In this document: piece after piece, positions 1 to 9,530 of the stretch
Layout of the letters: every line of letters begins with the position of its first letter
Position numbering within the stretch: the first letter of the stretch is position 1
Origin: Sceloporus undulatus
Lineage: Eukaryota > Chordata > Lepidosauria > Squamata > Phrynosomatidae
DNA: 64,000 bases
Assembly (NCBI RefSeq): GCF_019175285.1
Contig: NC_056522.1
Span: forward strand, 71,103,744 to 71,167,743
Direction: 5' to 3'
Notes under the pieces: generated by a model
Databases searched by the model: none
What the model was told of the DNA's origin: nothing
Seen by the model: only the letters and a program-made list of their open reading frames with translations
Made by a program: the position numbers and the translations under genes

Positions 1-3000
1 CAATAAAAAAGATCTTGATGGTGATCGGGAAGTCACTTTCTTGGAAGCATCCAGGTTTGCTCAAGAAAATGGTGAGTATTTTCATGACCTCTGATGTTTA
101 GGTTTGCCACTAGCCTTCTCTAATTTGATACCCTCCAGATGACTGGTAACCAAGCACACTGCAGATGGGACCCACAGGTCCCATTATCCATGATTGGCTC
201 TGTTAGCTGGGGATAAACACTGTTCCCCAGTTCTTTCACCCTCCGTCCAGACATAGATCATGGAGACTATAGGGAAATGTAGTGGGCAGGTAGGGCTATT
301 TAGACCAGGAGGGGGATGCAGTGTGTAGCCTATATTAGCAGTACTTGTTCTAAGCTGTGATTTGAATATATTTATTTTAAAGCTTAAAGGGCTTCACTGA
401 ATTATCATCTGTAAAAATGTTCCATATGTAATAGAGGACTGAGGAAGAAGCTTAATAAATCCTTCACTTAGCCTTTTCTCATGCTGCTTGTTCTCAGATT
501 CTGCACTCCCTAATCTTCAGTGCCATGTTTTAAAAACAAGTGGTTTAGCAGACCACACAGGCAACCAGATATGGTTCTAAGATGACGTTGAAAACCAAAT
601 CAGATCAAGGGCAATGCCTATACTATCTGTTTTTATGCAGACTTCAGTGCTCTATTTTAAATGGTTTTCTTTCTGACTATTACTCTGGTTAAGACTGTTC
701 TACTAATTATCTTTTATTTTTCCATTTTGCTTAATTTGGGCAGCATTCTTAAGGAGTTTCCCTTATCCATAATTCCAAAATCAGAAATACTCCCAAACCC
801 AAAACTTTTTAAATGAGTGGCTGAGATAGTGACACCTTTGCTTTCTGATGGTTCAGTGTACTGAAACTGTTTTATAAATTATTTTAAAATATAGTGGGAC
901 CTTCCTATCCTTGAAGTTTCTGTACTTCCACCCCCCAGTGGATGAGCAAAAAATCAGATGCTCAAGTCCCATATTGATGGGTGGCGACATGTGCATGCTT
1001 GGCACCACAAGTGTTTTGGATTTTGCATCCATGGGCACATACTGCCATTGGGTAATATAAGTCATAAGGATCTGCAGATCGCTAGCCCACTAATGCAGAA
1101 GGTGCACTGTACAAATAATTTAATTTATTTAATTATAGTAGTCCACCTTTATCTACATTGTCACTTTCTGGGGTTTCAGTTACCCATGGTCAGAAATTAT
1201 AGTCCCCCACATACGTGTTTTTCTCTGCATAATTTCAGTTATGTATGGTCAGTCGCAGTTCAAAAACCTTACAGGTATTGGGTTCAATACTATTCGCTGG
1301 AGATCTTGGAACATATCCACCGCGGATAAGGTGAGAACTACAGTGGATCCTTGGTATCCACTGGGGTTTCGTACCAAGACCCCACAACACCCCATGGATA
1401 CCAAAATCTGTGGATACTCAAGTCCCATTAAATACATAGTACATGGTACATGACATAGCACATTATAAACCTGGCATAGTAAAATGGTGTCCCTTAGCTG
1501 TAGTTGAATGGAAGTGTGAGGTAAAATGGGTTGGATGCACCTTGAGTGTGATGTGTTCTTGTTTGTATGTTACTGTTGCTGAGAGATCAGTATATAATTG
1601 GCAAGTAGTCATTCGGTGAAGTAAATAAGAGCAGAGTTGCTCAGCTTCAAAGGTATATGTGCATGAGGTGTATCGTGAACATTCTTCTGGCTACCATTTT
1701 GAACATTAATGAACTACCTCTTTTGTGTTTTTATGTCTGTTGCAGAGCTGATGTTCTTGGAAACAAGTGCACTGACAGGAGAGAATGTTGAAGAGGCTTT
1801 TGTACAGTGTGCAAGAAAAATACTTAATAAAATTGAGTCAGGTAATCACAGTCCCAAGGTCCAATGATTTTAAGCTAATATTAAGCTAATAATAATAATA
1901 ATAATTTGTTTTATTTATATACCGCTATTCCAAAGATCATAGCGGTGAACAGCAAGTAAGCTAATTGGCAAGTAAGCTAATTTGCCCCCCAACAGCCTGA
2001 GTGCTCATTTTAGCGACCTCGGAAGGATGCAAGCCTGAGTCGAGCTTGGGCCCTTTAGCTGGTCTTGAACTTGCAACCTTGTGGTTTCGAGTGAATGGCT
2101 GCAGTACAGGCATTTAACCACTGCGCCACCAATAGAATCTATAGAATGGTGAAGTAGTCTTAGGCTAGATATTTTTTCCCATTGTCACAAAATTGCACCT
2201 AATTCTCAATTTCACCTGAGAGGGTCTTGCCAAATATATTAAGGAAATAAAATCATCCAAACATAAATAATCCACTGAAACATGTAAGTAAACAAATATG
2301 ATTTTCTTTAATGAGCGATTATCAGCATATTTTCTCTGTTAAATTTATTTTCCATTGCAGAAGAGACCTGGAATATTGTGAAACTTTGCATAAAAGGGAC
2401 TTTCTCATCAGAAAAATTAATCCTTAAAGATCTTCCTCTAATGCCAGATTTCAGACAAAGAATGTCAAAAGGCGTACAACTACAGTGCTATATTAAGTAT
2501 AGGGTACTACATGTGCTTTTTGGCATCTTTTGCCAACTGTTACTCTTTAGTGTAATGAAGGTGTCAGACATTTTCAAAATGTGTTCTTAGTGACTGATCT
2601 GCATAGTATCTAAGATCATTATTAACCTAAACTGGAGTAAAATTGTAGCATGTAGGCACTAAAGCAGATGTCTTCAGCCTCTGGCTTCTATGGCTCTGTA
2701 TTCCTGCCCAGTACATATTTCAACTGAGAGGGAGGTTATACCACAATAGTTCTTGTGGGTTGCTTTACAGTACTTTTGAAAAAGAATGAGAGTCAACTGG
2801 ACTCTCTTATAAACTGGAACGTTGATTTTGTTGTCCTTTTTAAAATATAGATTTGTGCACTATTTTTAAAAATAATATTCAGACTAAATTCAGTTTTAAC
2901 AGTAATAAACTTTAAGAGAACAATTTTGAATTAAAGCTGCATCTTTTAAAAATAAGTCATATGGCTAGTTTATGTGATACAAATGCATTGTTTCCTGTTT

Positions 3001-3122
3001 TATCAGGTGAACTGGATCCAGAAAGGATGGGCTCAGGTATTCAGTATGGAGATGCTGCTTTGAGACAGCTGAGGTCTCCACGTAGAGCACAAGCTCAGAG
3101 TGTTCAAGAATGTGGCTGTTAG
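1..3122 (+). CDS. RAB4A: RAB4A, small GTPase, 3' part (last three coding exons)
   Basis: Coding exons are 1-71 (continuing from before the window), 1746-1841 and 3007-3122, with stop TAG at 3120-3122. Splice sites are GT/AG and the phases join correctly. The 93 residues seen include the guanine-specificity motif NKKD at the first codons, the ETSAL loop (G5), and a C-terminal ECGC, the Cys-X-Cys that is geranylgeranylated. The tail LRSPRRAQ keeps the SPRR context that is a mitotic kinase site in mammalian Rab4A. RAB4A rather than RAB4B is favoured by FVQCARK and by the SPRRAQ tail. Rab4 controls fast recycling from early endosomes to the plasma membrane. The next gene, CCSAP, lies tail to tail with it, and ACTA1 follows, as in human 1q42. 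The GTP-binding N-terminal half is outside the window. Confidence 0.97.
890..1500. repeat. Cluster of Tigger/pogo-like DNA transposon fragments
   Basis: Three adjacent pieces lie in a RAB4A intron, at about 890-1075, 1137-1330 and 1339-1500. They show the wording typical of Tigger-type repeats: ATAGTGGGACC, AGTAGTCCACCTTTATC paired with CCGCGGATAAGG, and TACAGTGGATCC followed by TTGGTATCCACTGGGG and GGATACCAAAATCTGTGG. The last piece stops without its far inverted end. These are non-coding remnants. The family name is from memory of mammalian Tigger consensus wording, so the subfamily is unknown. Confidence 0.6.
1889..2130 (-). repeat. Sauria-type tRNA-derived SINE
   Basis: On the minus strand the element begins GGTGGCGCAGTGGTTAAATG (A-box region). 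It continues with AAGGTTGCAAGTTCAAGACC (B-box-like), then GCTTGCATCCTTCCGAGG and a GGGGGGCAAATTAGCTTAC stretch. It ends in a LINE-like tail containing AGCGGTATATAAAT, followed by an (ATT)n run at 1886-1905. This order matches Sauria SINEs, which are restricted to scaled reptiles, and is a main reason for assigning the window to a squamate. A short piece, AAGTAAGCTAATT, is present twice in tandem near 1953-1983. It lies within a RAB4A intron. Confidence 0.85.
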
Positions 3123-5125
3123 AAGTAGGCGACAAATGAAACACGCCTTAAGGAAAAGGGTGAGTGTTAGAAATTTGGGGTGCCTTTGTTATTACGAAGA
3201 AGAAGAAAGAAGCCAACAGGATGAAGGATATTGGAAATACTGGTCTAAATCAGTTGTAGCTGAAAACTGTAGTGCTAGTATGGCAAAGAATCCTCCCTCT
3301 TGCAGACCTATCCAAACCTCCAGAAACTTTCCCATACTGTATTGGGTCTTAGTTCCTTTTCATCCACCCTAGAGACAGAAGGGTGTTGGAACTTCTCGTG
3401 TTTTACATGGATAGCTGAGTTTTTGTTGCTTATCACATTCCACAGAAGTCTTTCCGTTTCTTCCCAACAGTGTCTCAGGTAATCAACTTTGTTGAGGACA
3501 GATAAGGCTGTATCCTTTACTGTTGCAGTGCCCCCCCCCCCCAGCTTCAGACAAATTTTGTGGGAATGGGTGTTTGCAGGCAAATCCTCCTGTATTCCAC
3601 TCAGTGTAAAACTGAAAAAGCAAATGCGTCTTACAGACATTTTTTTTAAAAAAAAAGTTTAGTTGATACTACGGAGTTGACAACCTGCATGGTCAGTGAT
3701 AAATGACATATGTGACCTAAATTGTGCCAGTAGTTTTCTTAACATTTAGTTCAAAAACATGTCTGTAAGTACATTTGCTTTCATCTTGAGACAAGTTGCC
3801 TCTCTTGTTATTTTGAATGAGAAACAGCTAGATCAATTTTTTCTCATAGAGGTATATCCTGTTGAATTCATCAGTGCTTATTCCTAAACAAGTGTGCATA
3901 GGATTGAGGTCTAAATTTCTTAATACTGTATGTCCTTTATTTATTTTTTCCCCAGCTGCCTTTGCAAATGATGTTTCATTAAACAACTGCCATTGCTTCA
4001 AGGCTCTGCAATTTTAGAACTCCTTTTTGATTCAACCAAGCAGACTACATATGGTATTTTTTAAAAAAAGAAAAAGTTCTGTGGAATGGCTTCCAGAAGT
4101 GTGCATTTGACATAAAAAGACTGCAGAAAAGAACATCTGATAATGCAGTGGACAATACTAAAATGCCTGTATGTAAATGTTTTCTGTTGCATATTTTTGT
4201 TCATTATCTTATTTCTGTATCCTGTGTATATAAAATGTCAACATTAAATTTCCAAAGCATGATATACTGACATAATATTGCACTAACAGCTGTTTGTTTG
4301 TTTTTTAAACTAAAATTTTAACTTTGATAGGCATTATCATGTTTTGGGCTTTTTTGTACAATAGCTTCTATTTATGAGATGACATTGAAAGCTACTGGCA
4401 TTGATTGTCAGCATTTTATTTGCCACATTCTACAAGGCACTTACATGATTTATTTTTATTTTATTTTTTGAAAAAATTGTTAGATCATAAGTTCATTAAT
4501 TAGCCATGTTGAGAAGACAATTTTTATTGAAACATAGCCATCCTGTTTCCTGACTATTCTTCAATGTATTTCAATCATTTTGTCAAGCATAGGCTACAAA
4601 ATACAGTTGTGAACTCTGAGAGCTTACTGCTGTCTGATATTATCTTGGGAAATTCCTATTTTTTACATCATAGATTTTAACTGAAACAATATGTTTTGGG
4701 TGAAAGATAATGCCTTCTTGTTTTGCTGTTTTAGAGCCGTATTGTGAATCACCACTATGATTTTTTAAATTAAACATTCTATATATATGACTTTTCAGGT
4801 TATACTCCTCTGTAAAAAGAAGACTTTTCAATCTGCCATGTTTACAAAGTACTACTGACTTCCTCAACTCTGTAATCTAGAAGTACAGCTCTTTAAATGG
4901 CAGCAATTTGTCCACATTTGGGATCTTTGAAATGGACTTAATAAACTGGCACAAAGATCCCTCTTTCCATGCAGATTTTCCATGCCACTGTGAAAGAGAA
5001 ACAGCCCTCTGCTTTCATGATATTCAATAAGAGAATTGAGAGTCGCATAGATTCACCTTGGTATATGACACATTGATTTTGGTGAAATAGGTATATGTGT
5101 AAAATAAAATGGCCTCTTGCAGATT
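3123..5125 (+). other. Probable RAB4A 3' UTR and downstream DNA
   Basis: This follows the RAB4A stop directly, is AT-rich and has no convincing open frame. Possible poly(A) signals are ATTAAA at 3978-3983 and near 4244, AATAAA at 4940-4945 and AATAAA at 5103-5108. The sequence does not say which is used. A run of C lies near 3531-3542. Nothing else is recognised here or on to 5864. Confidence 0.35.
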
Positions 5126-5864
5126 TTTAGAGTCATCCACTTAACTTTCACTGGTCATGGTACTCAGAGCAGAGCCTCACATGACTACATGAGCTGTTAA
5201 CAGGTTAATACAGGAGCAGAAGTTTGTTCAGATTTGCAGTGTTTCTCAAATACAAGTTGGGAGAGAGATCATTTTGGGGCATCCTATCTGTTTTGCCTTT
5301 CACAATATAGAAACTTTGATTTTGACATGGTGAGTTGACCTTTTTTTTTCTGATTGAGTTGAACAGATTGAATAACTTGCAGACAGGATGTTCTTTAGTA
5401 CTGAAAATGGGCACTGGAGTGCTCTGAGATCAATACAAGCCTTCTTGATAAGGGACAATTCATTAAAAAGTTAATATGGAAGAAAAAAGTTAACACAGTA
5501 CAGTGTTGTAGTGTACGAGGATGGAATTGAAGATAAGATAGATACTGGTTTACAGTAAAGCAATGAAAGCAAAGTGGCTAGCATGCAATTTCTGTATCGG
5601 TGTGTATTTGGTTCACTGCATGGGTATGTAAGGTACACAGCATGGATATTTTATGGTAATTCAGAATTGACTTGAGGGAATATTCAATGCGTGGCATTTT
5701 TATAATGTGCTTTCTATTGCTCCATCTACTCATATCAAAATCAATTCCAAAGAAGCTTGGAGGGTAGGTATCCATAAGACACAGTCATAGCTAGTGTTTT
5801 TAATATAACTTGTAAGTTCCACTGACTCCACTACTCCTTCCTCTCATCCTTCAATTTATAAGTA

Positions 5865-6044
5865 CAGTACTTCATTTTTGTGGAGAATCTATTCCATATC
5901 CTCCCATGCGGAAACGGAAAAATGTGCATATTCAAGCCCTATTGGCTTGAATGGAGGTGTGCTCCATTTTAACCCCCTTCATTCACCTCCCATGGATAGT
6001 CAAGGAACATGGATCCCAAGTCTGTGAGAATGGAGGGAGGACTG
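5865..6044. mobile_element. Tigger/pogo-like MITE, about 180 bp
   Basis: The ends are loosely inverted copies starting CAGT (CAGTACTTC at the left; CAGTCCTCCCTCC reading in from the right), and both are flanked by TA, the target duplication of Tc1/mariner-type elements. The interior contains CAAGCCCTATTGGCTTGAA, a short palindrome. It resembles the element at 16880-17011 in ends, size class and the CCATTCAA interior motif. It is non-coding. Confidence 0.5.
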
Positions 6045-6343
6045 TATTGTCACTGTCACAGTCTTTTGTTTAAATTGAAGGGAATTTAAAGGCAGGTGTT
6101 GCATCACTCTTCATTTTGAACAAAATAGTAGTTTAGTCCAAAAAAGGTACCTGCAGTGCAGTTATCCTACACTTTGCTGTTATACTTAGTTGTGTGATAC
6201 AACATCAATTTCTTCTCACCTGCTACAGTAATATTATGAGAGGTGATCTGGAAACAAATACTATCATGTTCTCTCTCGGCCTTAAAAATGGTGTGTACTA
6301 GGACGTGAAAATGCCATACAACTCTGATAAGCAGATGAGGTAC

Positions 6344-6598
6344 AGTGGTACCCCGGGTTACGAAATTAATTGGTTCCGCGGCGCCCTTCGTAACCCGAAA
6401 TCGTTCGCAAGCCGAAAAAGCCATAGGCACTAGCGCTGGAAGCCGCGATTTCGTGCGAAAAAGCGCCGAAAAGCACCAAAAAATTTTTTCGTAAGCCGAA
6501 AAAAAAAACGTAACCCGGAACAGTTTTTTCCTATGGAATTTTTTCGTATCCCGGAAATTTCGTAACGCGGTGCTTTCGTATCCCGGGGTACCACTGTA
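6344..6598. mobile_element. Tc1/mariner-superfamily (pogo-like) MITE, 255 bp
   Basis: The terminal inverted repeats are clear: CAGTGGTACCCCGGGTTACG at the left and, reading in from the right, CAGTGGTACCCCGGGATACG, one difference in 20 bases. TA flanks both ends (6342-6343 and 6599-6600). The interior repeats variants of CGTAACCCG and CGTAAGCCG. The good match between the ends suggests it is fairly young. The open frames crossing it are by-products of the palindromic sequence. Confidence 0.85.
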
Positions 6599-6964
6599 TA
6601 GTGAAAACATAACAGCTACAGCACAGATGATTTCAGACACCCACTGCACAGAAGCTGGCTTTCTTCCCTTTTGCTAGTACTCTTTGTCTAGTAGGCTGGA
6701 TTGCTCTTACTGTTTGTAGAGTATGTTCTGGTCCTGTGCATTCCTTCTGAGAGAGTCCTGTATCCTCTGCTTCTCCCCCGCTTTATTAGTGCAAAAGCAG
6801 ATATAAGCTCATCTCTTATTAGTCTGTCTCAGTTAATCAAGAAATTGTATAACCCACCCTAGCTGAGACTAAAAGAAAATACATTTTTGAAGGTAGTTGC
6901 GATTTCTTGAATTACTGATCTGTCAAGGCATAATACTTCTGGTTCATTACACTGGTGTAATTGT

Positions 6965-7330
6965 ACAGAGTTGGGAGAAAAACAGACTGCCCCAAAGGAG
7001 TGGCTTCCCACCACCCTTCTGAGGGCTAGATTGGGGCTGCAACAACGGCATGCCATGGCCCTGATATGGCTATTTGCCAGCTCAAAAAGAAGCAGAAAAA
7101 ACTGCTTTTTTTTGAGCTGGCAAAAAGCCATTTTTTTCACCACTGGTGGTTTTTCTGCATTTCTGTGGCACATGTAAATGCCATCCTGCAGAAATGCTGT
7201 GATGACATTTGCTGTGTGGCCAGCGGGGTGGCATGATGCTGGCTTGAGAGCAGCGTTGAGACATACGGCATGCATACACCATGCCCCCACACCACCCCAA
7301 AGCTGACATTTTTTGCCAGTCTGCTTTGCC
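6965..7330. repeat. Decayed multi-hairpin element
   Basis: Several inverted repeats follow one another: a stem near 7076-7121 pairing GCCAGCTCAAAAAGAAGCAG with its complement (one mismatch, loop about 6), CCACTGGTGG near 7141, GCATTTCTG pairing with CAGAAATGC across 7157-7197, and GCCAGC pairing with GCTGGC near 7218-7243. The ends share a CAGACTG core in inverted orientation, AACAGACTGCCCC at the left and AAGCAGACTGGC reading in from the right. The right end, AGGGGCAAAGCAGACTGG, resembles the right end of the block at 40680-41011. It is non-coding and the family is unknown to me. Confidence 0.5.
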
Positions 7331-7513
7331 CCTTAGATAGGGACAGCAGGAGAAAAAAAAAGCTGTGAACAGAACAGGTGAGGCATAGGAAAAACGAATG
7401 CTCAGAACCGGCAGATTTGTGTGGCTTCCCTCAGTTCCAGTACATGATCCTGGGAAAGGGACAACTACTTGGGTACTAACAAGATTCTGTCATAACTCTA
7501 CAATCCTCTAATG

Positions 7514-7708
7514 CAGCCTTTCTCAAATAGTGGGGCGGGCCCCCCAGGGGGGGCGCGAGGCTCCGTAAAGGGGGGCGCGAGGCTCTGTTATGCAGAGGTG
7601 TACTTATAACAATTTTATAGACAAATACTATTTACAGTCGCACGGGGGGGTGCGAAATGTTTTCTTCTTCCTAGGGGGGGCATGACAGAAAATAATTGAG
7701 AAGCACTG
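7514..7708. mobile_element. hAT-type MITE with perfect 8-bp target duplication
   Basis: The ends are CAGCCTTTCTCAA at the left and CAGTGCTTCTCAA reading in from the right. CTCTAATG flanks both sides (7506-7513 and 7709-7716), an exact 8-base duplication as hAT transposases leave. The interior is rich in G runs and carries two copies of GGGGGGCGCGAGGCTC. It is non-coding. Confidence 0.85.
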
Positions 7709-7778
7709 CTCTAATGTGTACCTGGATGTAATGCCATTTTGATCATTGTGGGACATCCTTCTGGAGAAATACATGTAG

Positions 7779-7913
7779 CAGCGGTTTTCAACCTTTTGCC
7801 CTCCAATTTTGTTTTGGGGTGGTGATTTTATCCCTGAATATTGGCTGTGCTTATTGGGGCTTCTGGGAGTTGAAGGGCAAAACATCTGAAGAACTGAAGG
7901 TTGAGATCCACTG
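7779..7913. mobile_element. hAT-like MITE
   Basis: The ends pair as CAGCGGTTTTCAACCTT at the left and CAGTGGATCTCAACCTT reading in from the right, the typical short hAT inverted repeats. No exact 8-base target duplication is visible, so it is older or has a damaged flank. The 5S-headed SINE starts within a few bases of its right end. Confidence 0.65.
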
Positions 7914-7916
7914 ATG

Positions 7917-8130
7917 GATTGTAGATCTCATCTGGTCTTGGATGCTAAGCAGGGCCAGCCTTGGTTAGTATTTGGATGTGAAACTGCCAACGAATACTAG
8001 GTGCTGTAGGCTAGATTTCAGAGGAAGGAACTGGCAAAACCACCTCTTGAGTATTCCTTGCCCAAGAAAACCCTATGGAATTCATGGGTCTCCATGACAG
8101 GCAATTTGTAGGGAGATGCGCATGCACACT
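7917..8130 (+). repeat. 5S rRNA-derived SINE (SINE3 type)
   Basis: The head reads GATCTCATCTGGTCTTGG, then GATGCTAAGCAGGG and TTGGTTAGTATTTGGATG, which follow the internal promoter region of 5S rRNA closely. The first third of 5S is missing. The tail (GGAACTGGCAAAACCACCTC, then CCCTATGGAATTCATGGG) is SINE sequence and not 5S. It is therefore a retroposon of the kind reported from squamates, not a 5S gene. Confidence 0.75.
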
Positions 8131-9165
8131 ATAAGGACAGATAGACTTGATTATTATGTCTGCACACAGTTCTTACACACTATCTGCAAATTGACAAATA
8201 CAGAGGTGGGAAGTATTTTCAGCAAAAGATTTGATATGGGAATTCTTCCTTATGCTTGTCAGATTCTCCCTTATAGATCCCTCCCATTTGTTTCGCCTCA
8301 GATAATTAGGCTGATTTTGTATAGCTTGATTTGGGAGTTGAGGAAAGCAGAAAATGAAAAATTTCCTGCAGATGCTTCTCCGCTCTTTGTAGGGGAATCA
8401 TGTGATTTAGAACCCTGTGTTTCCCTTGCAGTACTATGTGTAATTCCATTCTCAGGGCTGTAAAAACTGCAGCTGCAATTGAGCACACTGTTGCTAGATG
8501 CACTGTCAGTTTGGGTGCAATTTGAGTGTTCTAGATTGCTGCCTATAATGTCTTTGTTACATAAATACACTCCAGGAGCTTAAGAAGTATTATTGAATCT
8601 CAAGACAGTATTACTTGCTCTTAAGTGCTTCTAAAAATGAGACTACATTTACATAGTACTGTATTCATTAACAAGCTTAAAGTGCATGGTTTCTTTACTG
8701 TAAATATTTTTATTATGTTGCATATTGTCACCAGAGGAATGTTACTGGAAATAATGAAATAAAATGTTTTATTTAAATGTATTAAAAGTTTCTTTTCAGC
8801 CATTTAGCAGACTTGTGGACAGCTTGGGTGGTGTCAATGGAGGCTTATTTACTGATAGATCAGCCTCTTCTTACAGTTACTCTTTCAAAATAGCATCTAT
8901 TATGTGCAACACAAACTTCTGTCTAAGGCAGTCCCTCTGAACCTAACATTGAAAAAAATATTTTAAATTCAGCAAATTCACAGGCTCTACATTGTGAGTT
9001 GCTGAACTAAAGCAATTTGGCACTTTGTAATGAAGATAAGCACATGACATCTAAGTGTGTTATAACAAGATTCTTTTATTTGGAGACTATTAGAGTTTCC
9101 TGATATTGAATATTCTTTCCAATGTGTTGAAATAACAGGACAAAAATCAGTATTAATGAATATAA
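8131..9165. other. Intergenic DNA, nothing recognised
   Basis: AT-rich sequence between RAB4A and the first DIRS element. The open frames are short, with no recognisable domains or splice pairs. Confidence 0.5.
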
Positions 9166-9167
9166 AC

Positions 9168-9345
9168 TTCTTCTTCGTGGTCTCTGCGAATCATACAAAT
9201 GGGTTTCACTGCGCCTGCGCAGAGCTGCTCGGAACCTACTGGAATCACTGGGCAAAGTTTACTTTGCAACATATAGAAACTTTTTGGCGGTAACTCCGCC
9301 CACCCGTTATAAGGCCCCTGCCTTCCCGCTCTTTTCCCCAGTTCC
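9168..9345 (+). repeat. DIRS copy 1, left inverted terminal repeat
   Basis: It begins TTCTTCTTCGTGGTCTCTGC and runs to the CCCCAGTTCC motif. It is the reverse complement of the inner part of 15238-15441. It includes a 7-bp hairpin (GCAAAGT/ACTTTGC, near 9252-9267), a GC-box (CCGCCC) and a TTATAAGG motif near 9307. Confidence 0.9.
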
Positions 9346-9530
9346 TTTTTTCCACCGCGCTAGCTGCTTTAGGGAACTTTCGCTTGCTTGCTTGCTTGCT
9401 TGGAATCACTTTCGCTTTTTGACCTCGGACTGTACTCTTGACCATTCTTTGTCTCCCGCCCCTGGTAACTTCGGACTTTTGGACTGTTGACCTCGTTTTT
9501 GGATTCCCCTCTGGCTTGTCGACCTTGGAA

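Noticed and set aside
3100-3372. Plus-strand open frame overlapping the RAB4A stop
   Set aside because: Out of frame with RAB4A and continuing into the 3' UTR, with no family resemblance.
6167-6649. Minus-strand open frame of 160 codons
   Set aside because: It spans the TA-flanked MITE at 6344-6598. The frame comes from the palindromic repeat and has no domain.
7917-8000. Possible 5S rRNA gene
   Set aside because: The first third of 5S is missing, there are many differences, and a SINE tail follows.
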